Assembly (NCBI GenBank): GCA_023362775.1
Contig: JALMGJ010000012.1
Span: 22,278,001 to 22,342,000 of the forward strand
DNA from: Charina bottae
Taxonomy: Eukaryota; Chordata; Lepidosauria; Squamata; Charinaidae
DNA: 64,000 nt
Direction: 5' to 3'
This document shows, in pieces, positions 1-12,649 of this stretch. The notes below the pieces were generated by a model, which was not told where the DNA came from, did no database searches, and worked only from the letters and a program-made list of their open reading frames with translations. The position numbers were made by a program, and so were the translations under genes. The stretch's first letter is position 1. Each line of letters begins with the position of its first letter.

Positions 1-2600
1 GAACCTATCACTTATAAAAACAAAAGGGTCACAAATAGAGTTGGTGGTAGGTACCCAGGCCATCCCTGGAATCGAAGCATAGCAATAAAACCAAGAACAT
101 CAACCCTGTATCCCCCAGTCTGTATCCTGGGGAACATAGGCTGAAAGACTATTGTAAGTCAGCATGATGTCATGAATCTAAGCAAACTGCTCAGCCAATT
201 TACCAGCCGGGCAACTCAAGTCCAATAGATTTTGCAGCTCCTGTGAGACAGAAGGACACATGGAATGCTATCAAAAGAGATGGGAGGGTGATCTTGAACT
301 TTCCCCAACTTGGGCAGAATTCTATAGTCTACTTGCAAAGCACAGCTGTTTTAGGCAAGGACTAGCTAGAGCAGCAGAATAGAAGGGCCAAAGGTGGCTG
401 TTGCTGTACTGGTGTTAGAAGTGAAGCCCAGTTGCCAGTATTGGCAGAAGTGGATGAGTTACTGTCTCATTCTGGCACTCAGTTCTTTGACCGGATCTTA
501 TCATCCACAATGCAGCCTCTCCTTGGATCACGCCTTTAACCTCCAGAGGCAAAATTCGCATTTAGCATTTCAAACAGCCTTGGACAGCCTGAGTTATAGT
601 ACATGATGGGTTCTGCTTTTAAAAAAAATGTTTTGCCAGTTATTTCAGGAGGACAGATGTGAGATTGCTTGTCGCCAAAACTCTTCCTTTTCCTTCTTTC
701 AGTAACTGCAGGAATAGCATTCAGTTGCTGATTCTTGACAGTTGAAAACTATTGATGTCAGATTCTACAGCAACAAACCATGCTAAATACTTGATGCAAA
801 TTAAGGTGGGCAGACTAGGCTATTTCCACTCTGAAGCAATTCGTAAATGTGTTCCGTCGCCCTTGTAAAGGAAATGTGCATTTCTACTTTTTTGAAGTCA
901 GAACACTGTGAAATTTGGAGATATATGAAAACTGAAGGATAGTATCCTCATCCTAATATTTGTCTGGGGATTTAAATTAAGATTAATTTGCTTAAAGAGG
1001 AAACCTGAATACATTTCTCTAGTGTCTGCAGTGTGAATGCTCCCCATCAATGTCCTTGCATTGGGGAAAGATTACATAGGGAAATGCATTGCACGCCAAG
1101 CATGAGTACTGGGCTCTCCCACTGAACAGCCTGATCTTTTCATTTGGAACCCAACGAGAGTTATGATATTGAATTGTGGAATACTTTATCACTAGTGATA
1201 CCTCTGAAATTTTCACCTGCAATGTGCCCTAGACTTTTGAGTTGCAAATGGTTGCTTTCTAAGCAGAATCAAAACATTGCTAATTCTAATCCCACTTTTT
1301 AAAAACAACAACAACAACAACAACAACCCTCCAGTGTTTAAAAATGTAGAGGCTAGGTCATGGACTGCAATCTGAGAGAAGCCAGAAGATAAGGACCATT
1401 AGATGTCTAGAAGAAGAGTTAGGAACGAAGAAGAGGAAATCAGAAATGAAAAATTATCTAGAAGGCAGGACTGAGGAACAGGGCAGGAACTGGGTGAAAT
1501 TGAGAGATATAGAAACACATCAAAGCTCAAAAATACTTGGCTGGTCAACAAGTATTATCCTTCCTGTCTAGTAGGATCCAATGGCCAATGTGGACTATAT
1601 CCAGGTTCAGAAGTTACCTTTTTGTCAAATTGTCACCTGCAATTCAGTGGTGACCTCACAGGGCAGTTGTATACGTCTACCCTCACTACTCTGACAATCT
1701 AAATAATCAGTATAAATGCTGATAAAACATTGCAAAAAAGTAGTTTTAATGTGGTTATATAATTATATAACCAGGACCTATATAGCTTTCTTTATACTTG
1801 TGTGTCTTGATAAAACACTGCAGCAATATAATTCTGAAGCAATTGAGTACATGTTGTATCAAGAATGTTTTACCAATAGGCAGGAGCAGACATACATATT
1901 AGAACAAAAAGATAAAAATGAACAGAAGGAATTGAAACTGTGGCAACGGTACATGCTACAAGTCCAGGATTATTTAGAAATCTAACTGGATTTTGCGAGA
2001 AATGGAATAAAAGGCAAAGACAAACTGCCAAACAACTTCGGAGAAGAAAACTGCCCACATTACTCACAACTTTCCGAATTCTCTTTTTCTTCTGCTTGGG
2101 AAGGTAGAGAATTTATTTTACTATACTACAGGTACAGTACCTATCTGATAGGGTTGCTTCTTTGTAGCAAATGTAATTGCTTCATAGAATAGCTTGGCCA
2201 AATGCTGCCAGTTGACCCTCCATACCTGAACATTGAAACCATTTGGAGAACTGTCCCATGAGAATTCTACAGGTTCTCCATTACTCCTGGAGTCAATCAA
2301 GTTTAGATAAAGTCACTTGAGGAATACAAACAAGAATGCCCCTTATTTTGCTGGTTGTGTGCAGAGATTCTTAGAGACTATGCTTGAATTATATAACTAT
2401 TTATGTAGTTTTTATTCCCTGCCAGTATGTAACAGGAAAAAAGGAAGAAAATTAGAAGTTTCAGTACCTCTAAATGGATTTAAATATCATATTAGCAATG
2501 GTGTATGTATACTTTCCCTATACTTTCCCATCCTCTGGATTCTTATCTATTTATTATTATATTGTATTTTTAAGTGTGTAGGATTTTGATATTGATTTTA
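1..2600. other. Unannotated AT-rich DNA
   Basis: No ORF here resembles a known protein and no repeat family is recognisable. There is a short AAC run near 1306-1327. The small ORFs are what chance gives in AT-rich DNA. Confidence 0.5.
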
Positions 2601-2604
2601 ATGA

Positions 2605-2672
2605 TTTTAATGTTGTAAACCGCCCAGAGTCCGCTGTCGTGGAGATGGGCAGTCATAAATTCGAATAATTAA

Positions 2673-2707
<35 letters not shown>

Positions 2708-2751
2708 ATCATACATACATACATACATACATACATACATACATACATACT
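2605..2751 (+). repeat. L2-like retroelement 3' tail with (TAAA)n and (CATA)n
   Basis: A tail reading tgttgtaaaccgcccagag, then a short hairpin-like gagatgggcag segment, runs into (AAAT)n and (CATA)n. This is the usual 3' end of reptile L2-type LINEs or SINEs mobilised by them. The same tail recurs near 16274-16345. The body of the element is missing or too decayed to recognise. Confidence 0.6.
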
Positions 2752-4450
2752 TGTTTTGCTAGTCACTTTGCCTTATTGTTGCTTTTTAGTAATCATCTTA
2801 GAGTTACTGTCTTTTTGTTATGAGAGTTTTGACAACCCAGTTACTTTTTCTCACTACATTCCAAGATGGTGTCTTCTGTCTGGCCATAGCAATTATCTTC
2901 TACCTTACCCGTTGACCCAACTTTGTTCTCATTTTCACATCTCTTGTTTTGGGTGCTTTTGTAAACCTCACTTTTAAATTTTCCATTCATTCTTCACTCA
3001 CACACTAAAATGCCTATATCCAAATCCACCCAGGTCACATAGTATTCATCCTTACTTACTTGCTTGGTTTTGTTTTGTTTTATATCATTGAACTGGCTTA
3101 AATGTCCTGGCATGAGTTCCATTTGAAAGAAAAATGTCTTGCAAAGAACAAACACAGATCCAGAAATGAATTTAACAAACAGGAGATTCAAGATCTTAAT
3201 TTGAGGAGTGGGCCGGTTCATTATCATCTAAAATTCTGAGATGCAAGCAACCCACTCTCCTAATGGTCACAGAACCTATTTTGTCTTTAAACACCCAACT
3301 GGCCCCATTTTCAGAGAAGACTAGCCACAGGCATCAGGAATCAGAGGTTGACATTTGGCCTCCTCTTGGGGTTCTATGCTGTGCTGGTTAGCATTCTCTG
3401 AATCAGTGTTATCATCCTGAGGGCTGATTGTTTTGCCCAGTTGGAGCTTTCTGCCTGAGCCAATCTAGGGTATAAATAAAGAGGAAGAGGGACAAATATC
3501 AACCTGGTTTCCACCCAATTGTGTTGCCAAATTCAACAGAGACTTTTCCATATGGTTCGGTACAAGTTGGGCAATTTATTTGGGACGCAGTAATAAATAG
3601 AATCTCCCAGGATTCAATAGGTAGTTCATCCAGGAACTTGCCTGCCATCTCATCATGAGTGGATTAGAATGAGACATCAGGAGAAGGAATAAATAGTGCA
3701 GCCATTTTAATTGTGCTGAGAATATGTTGGCATGCATGCTAAATAGCAGTGTGTGTACACACATGTGATTTAGCTTAGTTTCAAGAGAAAGAAAGAAACA
3801 GCCCTCTGCTTTGAATTTACACCCCTTCCTCGTTCGCAGAAATCTCATTTTAATCAAAACGTGGGGCAGCAGTTTGGAATCTGAATAGGGTTGTTGCAAC
3901 TGTCCTTCCTATAAAATATTGACCTCTAATTTCATTGAGGAGATTTTAAAGACTCCCATCCCAATACTTTAGCTGTTCTACTAACTAAACAGAGGAGCAG
4001 ACGATAATAATTCTCTTAACAGAGTAGGTCTCAGACTAAATATCTCAGTGGTCAAATTGACTATCCAAAACTATTCCCAAACTATTCAAATTGTCTATTT
4101 CCCCTACACACACACACACACACATATTCCCTCTGCATAATGTCAATTCCATATGATTGCATCATCCGAAGCACTATATTTGTGCTCCAAACAATACTTT
4201 TGCTGGCCTCTACAATTCTGATTTAGAAAGAATGGTGTGGACAAGAAGATTAAGGGTGTGAGTTGCCCCTTTGCAATATCTAAGGATGTGTGGTTCCTCA
4301 CCCTGAACATGGTTACACAATTTATGGGAAGAGTGCCATGTATAGATAGTAGGACACCTAAAGCATCAATGGATATGTTTGATAAGGAACGCTACAACTG
4401 GGAGACTGTGTTACAATCCTATGGCTTGTGGGAAAGCATCCCAGGAAATA
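2752..4450. other. Unannotated DNA
   Basis: No recognisable gene or repeat apart from a short (CA)n at about 4107-4124. The longest ORF (3576-3899, minus) shows no domain and is taken as chance. Confidence 0.5.
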
Positions 4451-4463
4451 TACTGATGTTTAG

Positions 4464-4636
4464 TCTATGAAGGTTCTCAGTCATCCAGGTGGAATTGTCT
4501 GTAGCTTGAATCATGTCAACTGGATTTCTATTTTCTTAATGGAAACGTTTCGCTCCTTATCCAAGGGGAAGCCCCTTGGATAAGGAGCAAAACGTTTCCA
4601 TTAAGAAAATAGAAATCCAGTTGACATGATTCAAGC
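4464..4636. mobile_element. PLE family B hairpin-only copy
   Basis: The element begins TCTATGAAGGTTCTCAG, as does the large family-B PLE near 60.7 kb. It consists of 68-bp inverted arms (4501-4568 and 4572-4639; the last bases run into the target repeat) around an AAG loop. Flanking 13-bp repeats TACTGATGTTTAG lie at 4451-4463 and 4637-4649. It has no coding sequence. Compared with the full PLE, both arms stop inside the stem II loop, so the CTGAAGA half of the hammerhead-like core is missing while the GAAAC half stays. It is inferred to be a non-autonomous PLE derivative inserted by target-primed reverse transcription. Confidence 0.8.
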
Positions 4637-4649
4637 TACTGATGTTTAG

Positions 4650-7229
4650 ATTTTTCCTCTTAAGGTCAAGGATGGGCACAAACCTTGGGAGGAGAAATTT
4701 GGCATTTAGTTTTCCCTCCTGCTACCTCTGCCACCACTGTAATGTAATGTAAATGTGGCCCTGGGAATGGGCAAGAGATAAATGAACCATTAAGGGAGGG
4801 AGGAGCTTCAGAAAAGATTAATCAGTCCTGGGAAAGAAGAAAGCATAAGAAAGAAACGCAGAATAACCTGCTTTGTTTTTGCAATGAATAGGCAGACTTT
4901 CCAGATTCTGTTATTATACCCTATAACAATGGAGAGCATCTCTAGAATCTCCTGTTGCTCCTGTTTCTTGCCCATGCCTACCTCAAAGGGCTGACAAGAC
5001 CAAACATCTGACGCTCCAAAGTGGGAAAGGGAGTAAAGGGACAATGTGGAGATAGATAAGGAGGAGAATATAAGTCCTCGCAGCCACTCTCTAACTGAAA
5101 AAAGAAGAAGACATAGAGATGGTCTAATTTTATTCCCTTCCATTGGAGAGGGCTCTTTTTTTTTAAGCCTTGAAATACAGTGACTATTTCCCCGTCCGTG
5201 CTTCTGCCCTGCCAGTCTGCAAGCCATCAAAGCTTTAGGGCTTGTCATAGCCCCACAATTTTAAAACACTCCAAAAATGCAATAGGTTTGCTCTGCTTGG
5301 TTAAATCCCTCTTCCATTGATCTGGAAATGAGTTCCATTACATTTGATGCTGTAAATGAGATAATTGAAGCACCCCCTCTCTCTCTCTCTCTCCCTCCCT
5401 CTCTCTCTCATTTCATTGTCTTGAATTCACCATGCTTCACAATACTGTTTATTATGACTGTGCAAAGCAAGCCAAAGGCACAGATGGGACTGAATTTGGA
5501 GCATGGGAGTTCCAAACCATTGTCAGATGGTAAGATTTACCATGGCAGCCATGAGCCTACATCTGACTGAAGGATGAGCTGCACATTCACCCTGGGCAAG
5601 GTCAAGATGTGCCATTCCATGTCTGATTAACTACAACTCAAGCAATGTGATGGCCATACAAATGTGGTGGAAACCAAGCCAAATGCACTTCTAATAAGCA
5701 TATCAAAAGAGACAGTGTCAGCCAACGGTAGACGGGGATCACTGCTGCAGTATTGTCATGACCGGACAGGGTGACATGGATTAAATATTACCTTTCATTC
5801 ACAATTCTCCCATCTATAAAATGGAATTACAATTGTATTTACTTATTTTCCTCTCATTTATACCCCAGACTAAGTTCAGGAAAACCTATTGTAAACCAAG
5901 TGCTGTTCTAAGGATTAATAGTCATCATAACTTAGAAGTATGGAGGGAAAAACCTCTCTCCTCATACACTCAGGCACAAGAAAAAATGTGGTGATGCTTA
6001 TATATCAAGCACAGCAGAAAAGCAAATGTTTGTAATTCAGCATCTTTGCAGATTTTGCTCAGAGCCTTGGATGATCTCCATTCTGTGCAGTGGAACATTG
6101 GCCCAACGTCTCCACATTGGCTGGAAGATTTTGGTCCTTCAGGGCTGTTACATTATAAACTGTTTTTGATTGGAGGCTGTTAACCATTCGGTTAACTCAG
6201 TTCTAAGCTGTAAGTCAACAGTAGAGACCTACTCCTTTGATGGATGCAGTTTTCCCTTGCAGGTGCAGATCACTGACAGGGGGAAGGATCAGCAGAAGGC
6301 AGTAAGCCTTGGGTCCGAAGACTGAAAAGTGTGGCTTTCAAACTCAGATGTGCAGTAACTATTTCTGCTGCAACATGGAGTTCAATACCTGATATTCCTG
6401 CACCTAAATCTAGCATGTTAGAAGCCAGGCTGTTGTCCTTATCTTTCACGTGCTAGTTTTTGACATGTAGAAACTTCTCCATCTCTCACCGTCTCCTCTT
6501 AATAAGGAGGAGACTTCAAATATTCCACCCACCACCTGTCATTTGGCATGGTACTATCCCGGAGAAAATTAGGTAAACTGATTGCTGATTGGCTCTATTT
6601 CTTAGTCCCTGAATTCAAGAGCCATTTTCAGATGTATGAAGCAGGAATGTAAAGGAATTCCTCTACCACTGCATGCAAGGGAAATACTAGCCACAAGTAA
6701 AATATGATTTACCCTTGATATCCTTCCCTTAAATTAAAGAAAGAAAATCCATAATGGAACCTGGGAGGCAAGGGAGTTGTTGCATTTGCTTTTTAAAAAT
6801 GCACAGAATGATTAAAGGGTCTCTTCCAGCTTTGTTTAACTTTTAAAAAGCCTGCTGTGCTTACAGTCGAGCCAGACTCTTTGCAAATAACGTTCTTCCT
6901 TTCACAAGCACTTCCTGGAATTACTAGGCAAAAAGGTTCCCTGCAAACACTCTGGAACAATGGCCATTGCCTGCACTTCCTCATGAAACATCTGCTATTT
7001 CCACCCTTGAGAAGACCTCATGGATGCCTACAGTGATATCATCATGCATTTTGGAGTCCAATCAGTCCGTTTGTGATGGCAGATGTCTTGAAAGGTGAGA
7101 TTGAGCAATACATGAAAATGTTCAAATAAATAATAAAGAAATATTGTACCTTATGTAAATGTGGGACCGTCTCATCAATATAGGTTTAAGGTCTGCTATA
7201 CAATGCAAGTGAAGAAATATGGATTTAAT
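4650..7229. other. Unannotated DNA
   Basis: Contains a CT-rich simple repeat near 5376-5410 and nothing else I recognise. The ORF at 4808-5248 (minus, 146 aa) has no recognisable domain. Confidence 0.5.
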
Positions 7230-7237
7230 CCTTAAGG

Positions 7238-7368
7238 CAGTATTTCTCAGCCTTGTCAACTTTAAGATGTGTGGACTTCTACTCCCAGAATTCCCCAGCC
7301 AGCATGGCTAGGGAATTCTGGGAGTTGAAGTCCACACATCCTAAAGTTGTCAAGGTTGAGAAACACTG
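7238..7368. mobile_element. Non-autonomous hAT MITE (CAGTGTTTCTCAACC family)
   Basis: A 131-bp palindromic element, starting CAGTATTTCTCAGCC and ending GGTTGAGAAACACTG. It is flanked by a perfect 8-bp target duplication CCTTAAGG at 7230-7237 and 7369-7376. The 8-bp duplication and CAG...CTG ends are typical of hAT transposons. Other copies lie at 16746, 21009 and 26474. Confidence 0.88.
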
Positions 7369-7376
7369 CCTTAAGG

Positions 7377-8400
7377 GATGGAAGGCCCTAAAAATATGTC
7401 CTCCCAAGCCAAAGTATTATACCAGAACACATCACACCAGTACCTTTTCAGCACCATGTGCAGACTCCACTTTGATTTCCAGACTGTTCTTTGTCTGTTA
7501 CCATAGCAATTTTTGCCTCATTACAGTCCTTATGAACTTGTTTACCATCGCAGGGATAACACTTCCAATTCCAAGCTGAATATCAGAGTTCTGTGCTGCC
7601 CATCTGTGCCTGATCTGATCAGCACTTCCAAAATAATACATTGGCAGGTCATTGTAACTTTGTCTACCTCGGAAGCTAAGCACGGCTTAATAATTCTTAA
7701 TTTCTCTGAACAAAATGGATGGCAATTTGGAGCCAAGCCATTTCTTCAGGCCGCCCCAATCATCATTTGATATTCAGTAGAGTACTTCAGCTGTCCCCAG
7801 CCTGTCACCCTGGATATATTTAATGTAGCTCTCATGCTGGCTGAAGACCACAGGGGTGGAGTGATCAACTTCAGGGACCCATATTGGAAAACATACTGCA
7901 AAAAGATGTTATGATTATTGCTTTTTTGAAGGATGTTCCAGATCTATTGTCTAAAAAGCACTTTTCTCTAGATACTGCACACTATTATAGTACTTAACAC
8001 TCATTTCCCAAAAGCACTTCACTTGTTGTCTAAGAATTGGGATGAACACAATTTTGAAATAAATTTGGAAGGTCCTCCTTAGGTGACATAGATACAGAAA
8101 TTTCAAAAAAAGCTAAACATGTTTCAATCAGATTTGCAGAACTTCTCAGAAACATGTTCACCCATCTGTAACTGTTTCTCCATTTTCTATCAACAAAATG
8201 AGATTATTTTTTAAAAAAAATCAAATAAAAGTGGATTATTCAAACAGCCTATATCATGAAATCAAAGATTTGTTCATATATACAATGTTTACACATGCAG
8301 AGGATGAGATTTAGAAAGGAGGGTATGGACTGGATTTGCTAAATGGATGTAGAACTGAATAGGACAGATAATTTTTTAGTTTGTTTTATTTAATTACTTG
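7377..8400. other. Unannotated DNA
   Basis: No gene or repeat family recognised. Confidence 0.45.
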
Positions 8401-8585
8401 ATTTATATTCCATCTTTTTTCTTCATGGTGGCATATGTAGTACTCCTTCTTTCTGTTTTACCCCCTATAACATAATATAATTCATTCCAATCTACCCTGT
8501 GGGGTAGATTGGAATGAATGATAGTCATTGGCCCAAAGCCACCCAAATGAGTATCCATGAATGAGGGTAGAACGAACCCAAGTCT
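8400..8585 (-). repeat. Possible CORE-SINE-like remnant with perfect hairpin
   Basis: The stretch gtcattggcccaaagccacc followed by a gaaccca motif resembles the core of squamate MIR-like SINEs. Within it a perfect 18-bp inverted repeat (8480-8497 and 8502-8519) flanks the loop TGTG. The family assignment is weak; the hairpin is certain. Confidence 0.35.
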
Positions 8586-8589
8586 GTTT

Positions 8590-8830
8590 ATTCGTTCAGT
8601 CGCTTCCGACTCTTCGTGACTTCATGGACCAGCCCACGCCAGAGCTTCCTGTCAGCCGTTGCCACCCCCAGCTCCCCCACGGTCGAGTCTGTCACCTCCA
8701 GAATATCATCCATCCATCTTGCCCTTGGTCGGCCCTCTTCCTCTTGCCTTCCACTTTCCCTAGCATCAGCTTCTTCTCCAGGGTATCCTGTCTTCTCATT
8801 ATGTGTCCAAAGTACTTCAGTTTTACAAAA
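8590..8830 (-). mobile_element. Bov-B/RTE LINE 3' fragment
   Basis: On the minus strand this encodes the C-terminus of an RTE-clade ORF2. It includes the ending HEVTKSRKRLNE, comparable with HEVTKSRTRLND in the intact copy at 30621-31823, and a tail reading ttcgttcagtcgcttccgac. Frameshifts and the short length mark it as a 5'-truncated, decayed copy of a different subfamily. Confidence 0.75.
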
Positions 8831-8854
8831 CCAGTACTTTGGATAATATATCAC

Positions 8855-10000
8855 AGGATGGTTGTCATTCAGGGTGCAGTGCTGTTTGTTAGTTCTCTCT
8901 CTCTCTGAAGCTGTGACATTACAGGATTTGGGGCAGATGCTATGGGACCAGGAAAGGTAGAACAGTAGGGTTTTCCTTGGACAATACTACTAGCTGATGC
9001 AGTAATAGTCAAAGCCTTCAGCCACACATCCCTCACCTATCTCTTCCCATTGCACCTTGAATGGCTCTGATGACAATTTAGCAAAAAATAAAAGCCACAG
9101 TCGTAACATTGTAATCCTGTAGTTCCAAAGGTCAGTGGTATGTATATGACCATTTCATTCACGTGGCCAAAAGAAATACACAGAAAGATACTTTGGATGT
9201 TCATGCAGGGACAGGAACATGGCATTTGTCCACAACTCCTGAAACCAAATACATCTTTTCCCAGGATGGCACTTCAGCCATGGAGGAAAAAATATGTGAC
9301 TACTTTAAGAAGTTGCAGACAGGTGCTACATCCATGTGACAGGTGCTCCAAGCCCCTTTTTGCTTCCGAATTCAAACCTCTGCACATGTCTAAAATCTGA
9401 TTCCCTTAACCTTTGGAAATAAGATAGTTTTCTTAGCTAAGGCCCCCTCCATGATTTAATTTCACTCAAGCATACCCTTTCATAGACATGCCCTTTGTTC
9501 AAGACCTTCAATATATAAGGATAATATTGCACTATCCATCTGAAATTGGACATGTCTGATTCCCTTAGGAGAAAATAAAGGAATGTTAGTAGTCAATCAC
9601 CTTAACATGTTGATTTTATTTTTAAGAAAGAAACAGGGAACAACCAGGAATGTTGCCCCAGTCCCCTGAAACTGCATGATGCTCCTTTCCAGAGAAAAAT
9701 GGGTTCACAGGGATTTTGTTATGATAATCATAACTTATATGGATCTGTGAAGCACTCCTGTGAGAAGGAGGACAGAACCATTTTGAAACCGTTGACTTAT
9801 AGTGATGGGAATAGATGGGGTAGAAAATGTATCAGGGAAGGTGGCTTGATAGAAACTTTGCTCAGCATGCTGTCCAAGTGATTACAGCAGGATGGCACTT
9901 CCATCCTCCTTTTAAAAATATGAAGGATGAAAATTAGCATCACTGATCCTGAAATTTCTGTTGGTGGTCTGGAAAGTATTAACCTGCCATTTCTGTGTTT
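8855..10000. other. Unannotated DNA
   Basis: No recognisable gene or repeat. The ORFs at 9140-9400 and 9699-9881 have no domain signature. Confidence 0.45.
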
Positions 10001-10012
10001 TCTTTTCTATAG

Positions 10013-10119
10013 GATTCCATATTCAGAGAATTGGCTGCATCTGAAAGAAAAAGGAGAAAATTCCAGTGTAACCTGAACTGCTGCAGGTGCATCGAAGCTC
10101 CTGATAAACTAATTATATG
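10013..10119 (+). CDS. Candidate internal exon of an unknown gene
   Basis: A strong pyrimidine tract (ttctgtgttttcttttc) ends in TATAG at 10012. The next 107 bp are open only in the first frame, starting DSIFRELAASERKRRKFQ and then cysteine-rich (residues 19, 23, 24 and 26 are Cys), and end at a good donor ATG|GTGAGC. No repeat covers the segment, which is unusual for this window. I do not recognise the protein. The length is not a multiple of three, so skipping it would shift the frame. It could be a chance open segment or a non-coding exon. Confidence 0.22.
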
Positions 10120-10124
10120 GTGAG

Positions 10125-11080
10125 CACTATCTTTCCTCTATGCACACATCTTACATGTGCCAACCTGATATTAATAGATAGTAATTGTTTTCAGTGCACA
10201 GGCTGGGCCAAGGAAATTGATTTTACAGTTGCTTAAATGTTAGAAGCAAAAGTTTTTCCCCCCAAAACAGTTACGGAGAAAGCTTAATATGCACTCACTA
10301 ACAACTTTTAGAACTGTCAAGTACCAAGTCATCTAGGAAATTTGAATGCTGTGCTTATTTCTAGCAGCATCTTTGATTTATTCCTCTTTGCTGCTGCCAC
10401 CAAAATGGAAAGGAAAAGGTGGGGAGCCAGATTTGATGTAGAAGAGAGAGGACAGCACAGCAAGACTCTTTTTAAATAACTTTTTTTACAAGTTTCTATT
10501 CCATGGGAAAGAGATCAATTTAATCTGCCCTGCAGGATTGTGATGAGGTGAGTATCTTCTAAAATAATATACATAGGGCCATATTTAATGCATGCTAAAC
10601 AACAGTAATAATATAACAACAATTTTATAACATAAAAGGCTTAGTATTCCAACCTTCATAAGTTATAAAAGTTATTTAACCTTTTTTTCTGCTTCTATCA
10701 ACTCAGCTACTAGAAATTTTTCTTCAGATGTATCCTTGCAGTGCCCAAATATTCTCAGACATATTTTTAGAAACCCTATGCCCCAGAAACTTCATTTTTA
10801 AAAAATAAAAATGGAATTTTTCCTGAGAGCCAGACGCTTGGCTTGATACTTTTTGGAATAGTAGTTGACTATTCCGAATAATAACAGTTCTAGTTTATTC
10901 AGTATTGGTTAGATTTCACTTCTAATACTATTTCCAGGTCTAGGCACCACAGGTGAAGAATAATTGGGAGAAACTGGTACAAGTTCAGTGATAGGGAATG
11001 AAGATGGTCAGGAAACTAATAGCTACTGTAAGTCTTACAAAGGCAGAGTGAAGGAGTTGGGCATCTTTGAGAAAAGATGA
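10125..11080. other. Unannotated DNA
   Basis: AT-rich, no recognisable gene or repeat. It would be intronic if the candidate exon before it is real. Confidence 0.4.
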
Positions 11081-11093
11081 CTAGGATACAATA

Positions 11094-11424
11094 AAAGGTA
11101 AAGGTACCCCCCACACATTTGTGCAGTCGTGTCCGACTCTAGGGGCCGGTGCTCATCTCCGTTTGTTAGCCAAAGAGCCAGCGTTGTCCGAAGACGCTTC
11201 CATGGTCATGTGGCCGCATGACACGCGCGGAACGCTGTTACCTACCCACCGAAGTGGTACCTATTAATCTACTTGCATTTACATGCTTTCGAATTGCTAG
11301 GTTGGCAAGAGCTGGAGCTAGTGCGGGAGCTCACTCCGCACGCAGGGCTAGGGATTCGAACCTCCGAACTTGCAATCTTCCGATCGACAAGCCTGGCGTC
11401 TTACCCACTGAGCCACCACGCCCC
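11094..11424 (-). mobile_element. Sauria SINE
   Basis: A tRNA-derived SINE read on the minus strand: the head has an A-box tggctcagtgggtaa and B-box ggttcgaatcc, followed by a conserved middle and a Bov-B-like tail with gtcggacacgact. A 12-bp target duplication TAGGATACAATA lies at 11082-11093 and 11425-11436. Sauria SINEs are mobilised by Bov-B LINEs, which are present in this window. Confidence 0.92.
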
Positions 11425-11436
11425 TAGGATACAATA

Positions 11437-12640
11437 GTGGTGTTCAAATATATGAAAGGATGTTACATAGAAGAAAGTCAGACCGTTGTTCTAAAATGCA
11501 AGATAAGCAATAATGGGTTTAGGTTACAGGAAGGCCGACTTGATTGAATGTTAGGAAAAATGTCCCATCAGGAAAAATCCTACCCTAACCCCAACCCTTG
11601 ACTGGATGCATTCAAGTAGCAGCCAGACAATCATCTAAATGGGATGTTTAATATGGTTTCTTGCATTGATCAAGATGTTAGACTTGATTGCCTCAATGGC
11701 CCCACCCAACTCTGTGATTCTGCAGTCATTTCCACGTTGTTTGTTTCTTTATGGGGTGGAGAAAGGTATAGTGTGATTTCATTCCAGAAGTTATTCTCTC
11801 TTAAAGAATGGCCCTGAGTGAAGCAAACCCCATGACATTCAGAAGGGCATGACAAAACCATACAAAATCCTAGAATCCTAAAGTTGAAAGAGGCCATTGA
11901 GAAACTCAAGTCCAACAATGTTGCCAAAGAGTTAGAAATAATACTACTAAGTCTGTACATATTTGTTTTTAGTGACATAACTGGTCCCTTGGAAATCCTT
12001 TAGAAGCACAGTCACCCAGTTCCATGTCCAGACATGGCTTCCTCAAGTAGTTGCTAAGGCCTCCATGTTGAAGTTTGCCTGGGCTGTCTTTCTGAAGGAA
12101 GAATTTAGACCCACCAGCCACAGCTTGACTTATGGACATCATTTTCATTTTCCTCAGAGTCCCTCTGTAGAAGAGGGCCAACAGTTGTGAGGAAGTCACT
12201 TGGAGCCTAGTGACTGCTCTGGCCCAGTGAGATTTGCAACAACCAAGCAAGAGTAGGAGGAACAAATTTTGGCAACCACTATGGGAAGAAGAGGGACGAA
12301 ATGCTCATGAGAAGAAGAGGACAGCCACAGACTTCAGCATTTAACCACTCTCAATTCCCACACACTCAAGTTCTCATTATTTGCAGTTTTGTTATTTTCA
12401 GAGTTATGCTGCAATGGAACCCCTGTGAATAACAAGAAGACAATTTCGTCTTAACTTGGCCACCTATTCCTAAAGTAGGTGCCAGAACTCCATTTCCCAC
12501 CTGTGAGAATTTTGCCAAAATGTTCTTCTCCTTAAAAACAAAAAACAATAACCACCAAAGGAAAGCAATTGAATTTCTATCAAATAGATGGAGAATTATC
12601 AACAAAAATGCAGAAGAATTGTCTGGCACAGTTCTATCCA
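11437..12640. other. Unannotated DNA
   Basis: No gene recognised. Minus-strand ORFs at 11670-11978 and 11969-12265 have no domain signature. Confidence 0.45.
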
Positions 12641-12649
12641 CGATAGAAT

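Noticed and set aside
11218..11427. Repeated ORF reading about CFRIARLARAGASAGAHSARRARDSNLRTC at several places
   Set aside because: Antisense or sense reading of Sauria SINE copies, not a gene family.
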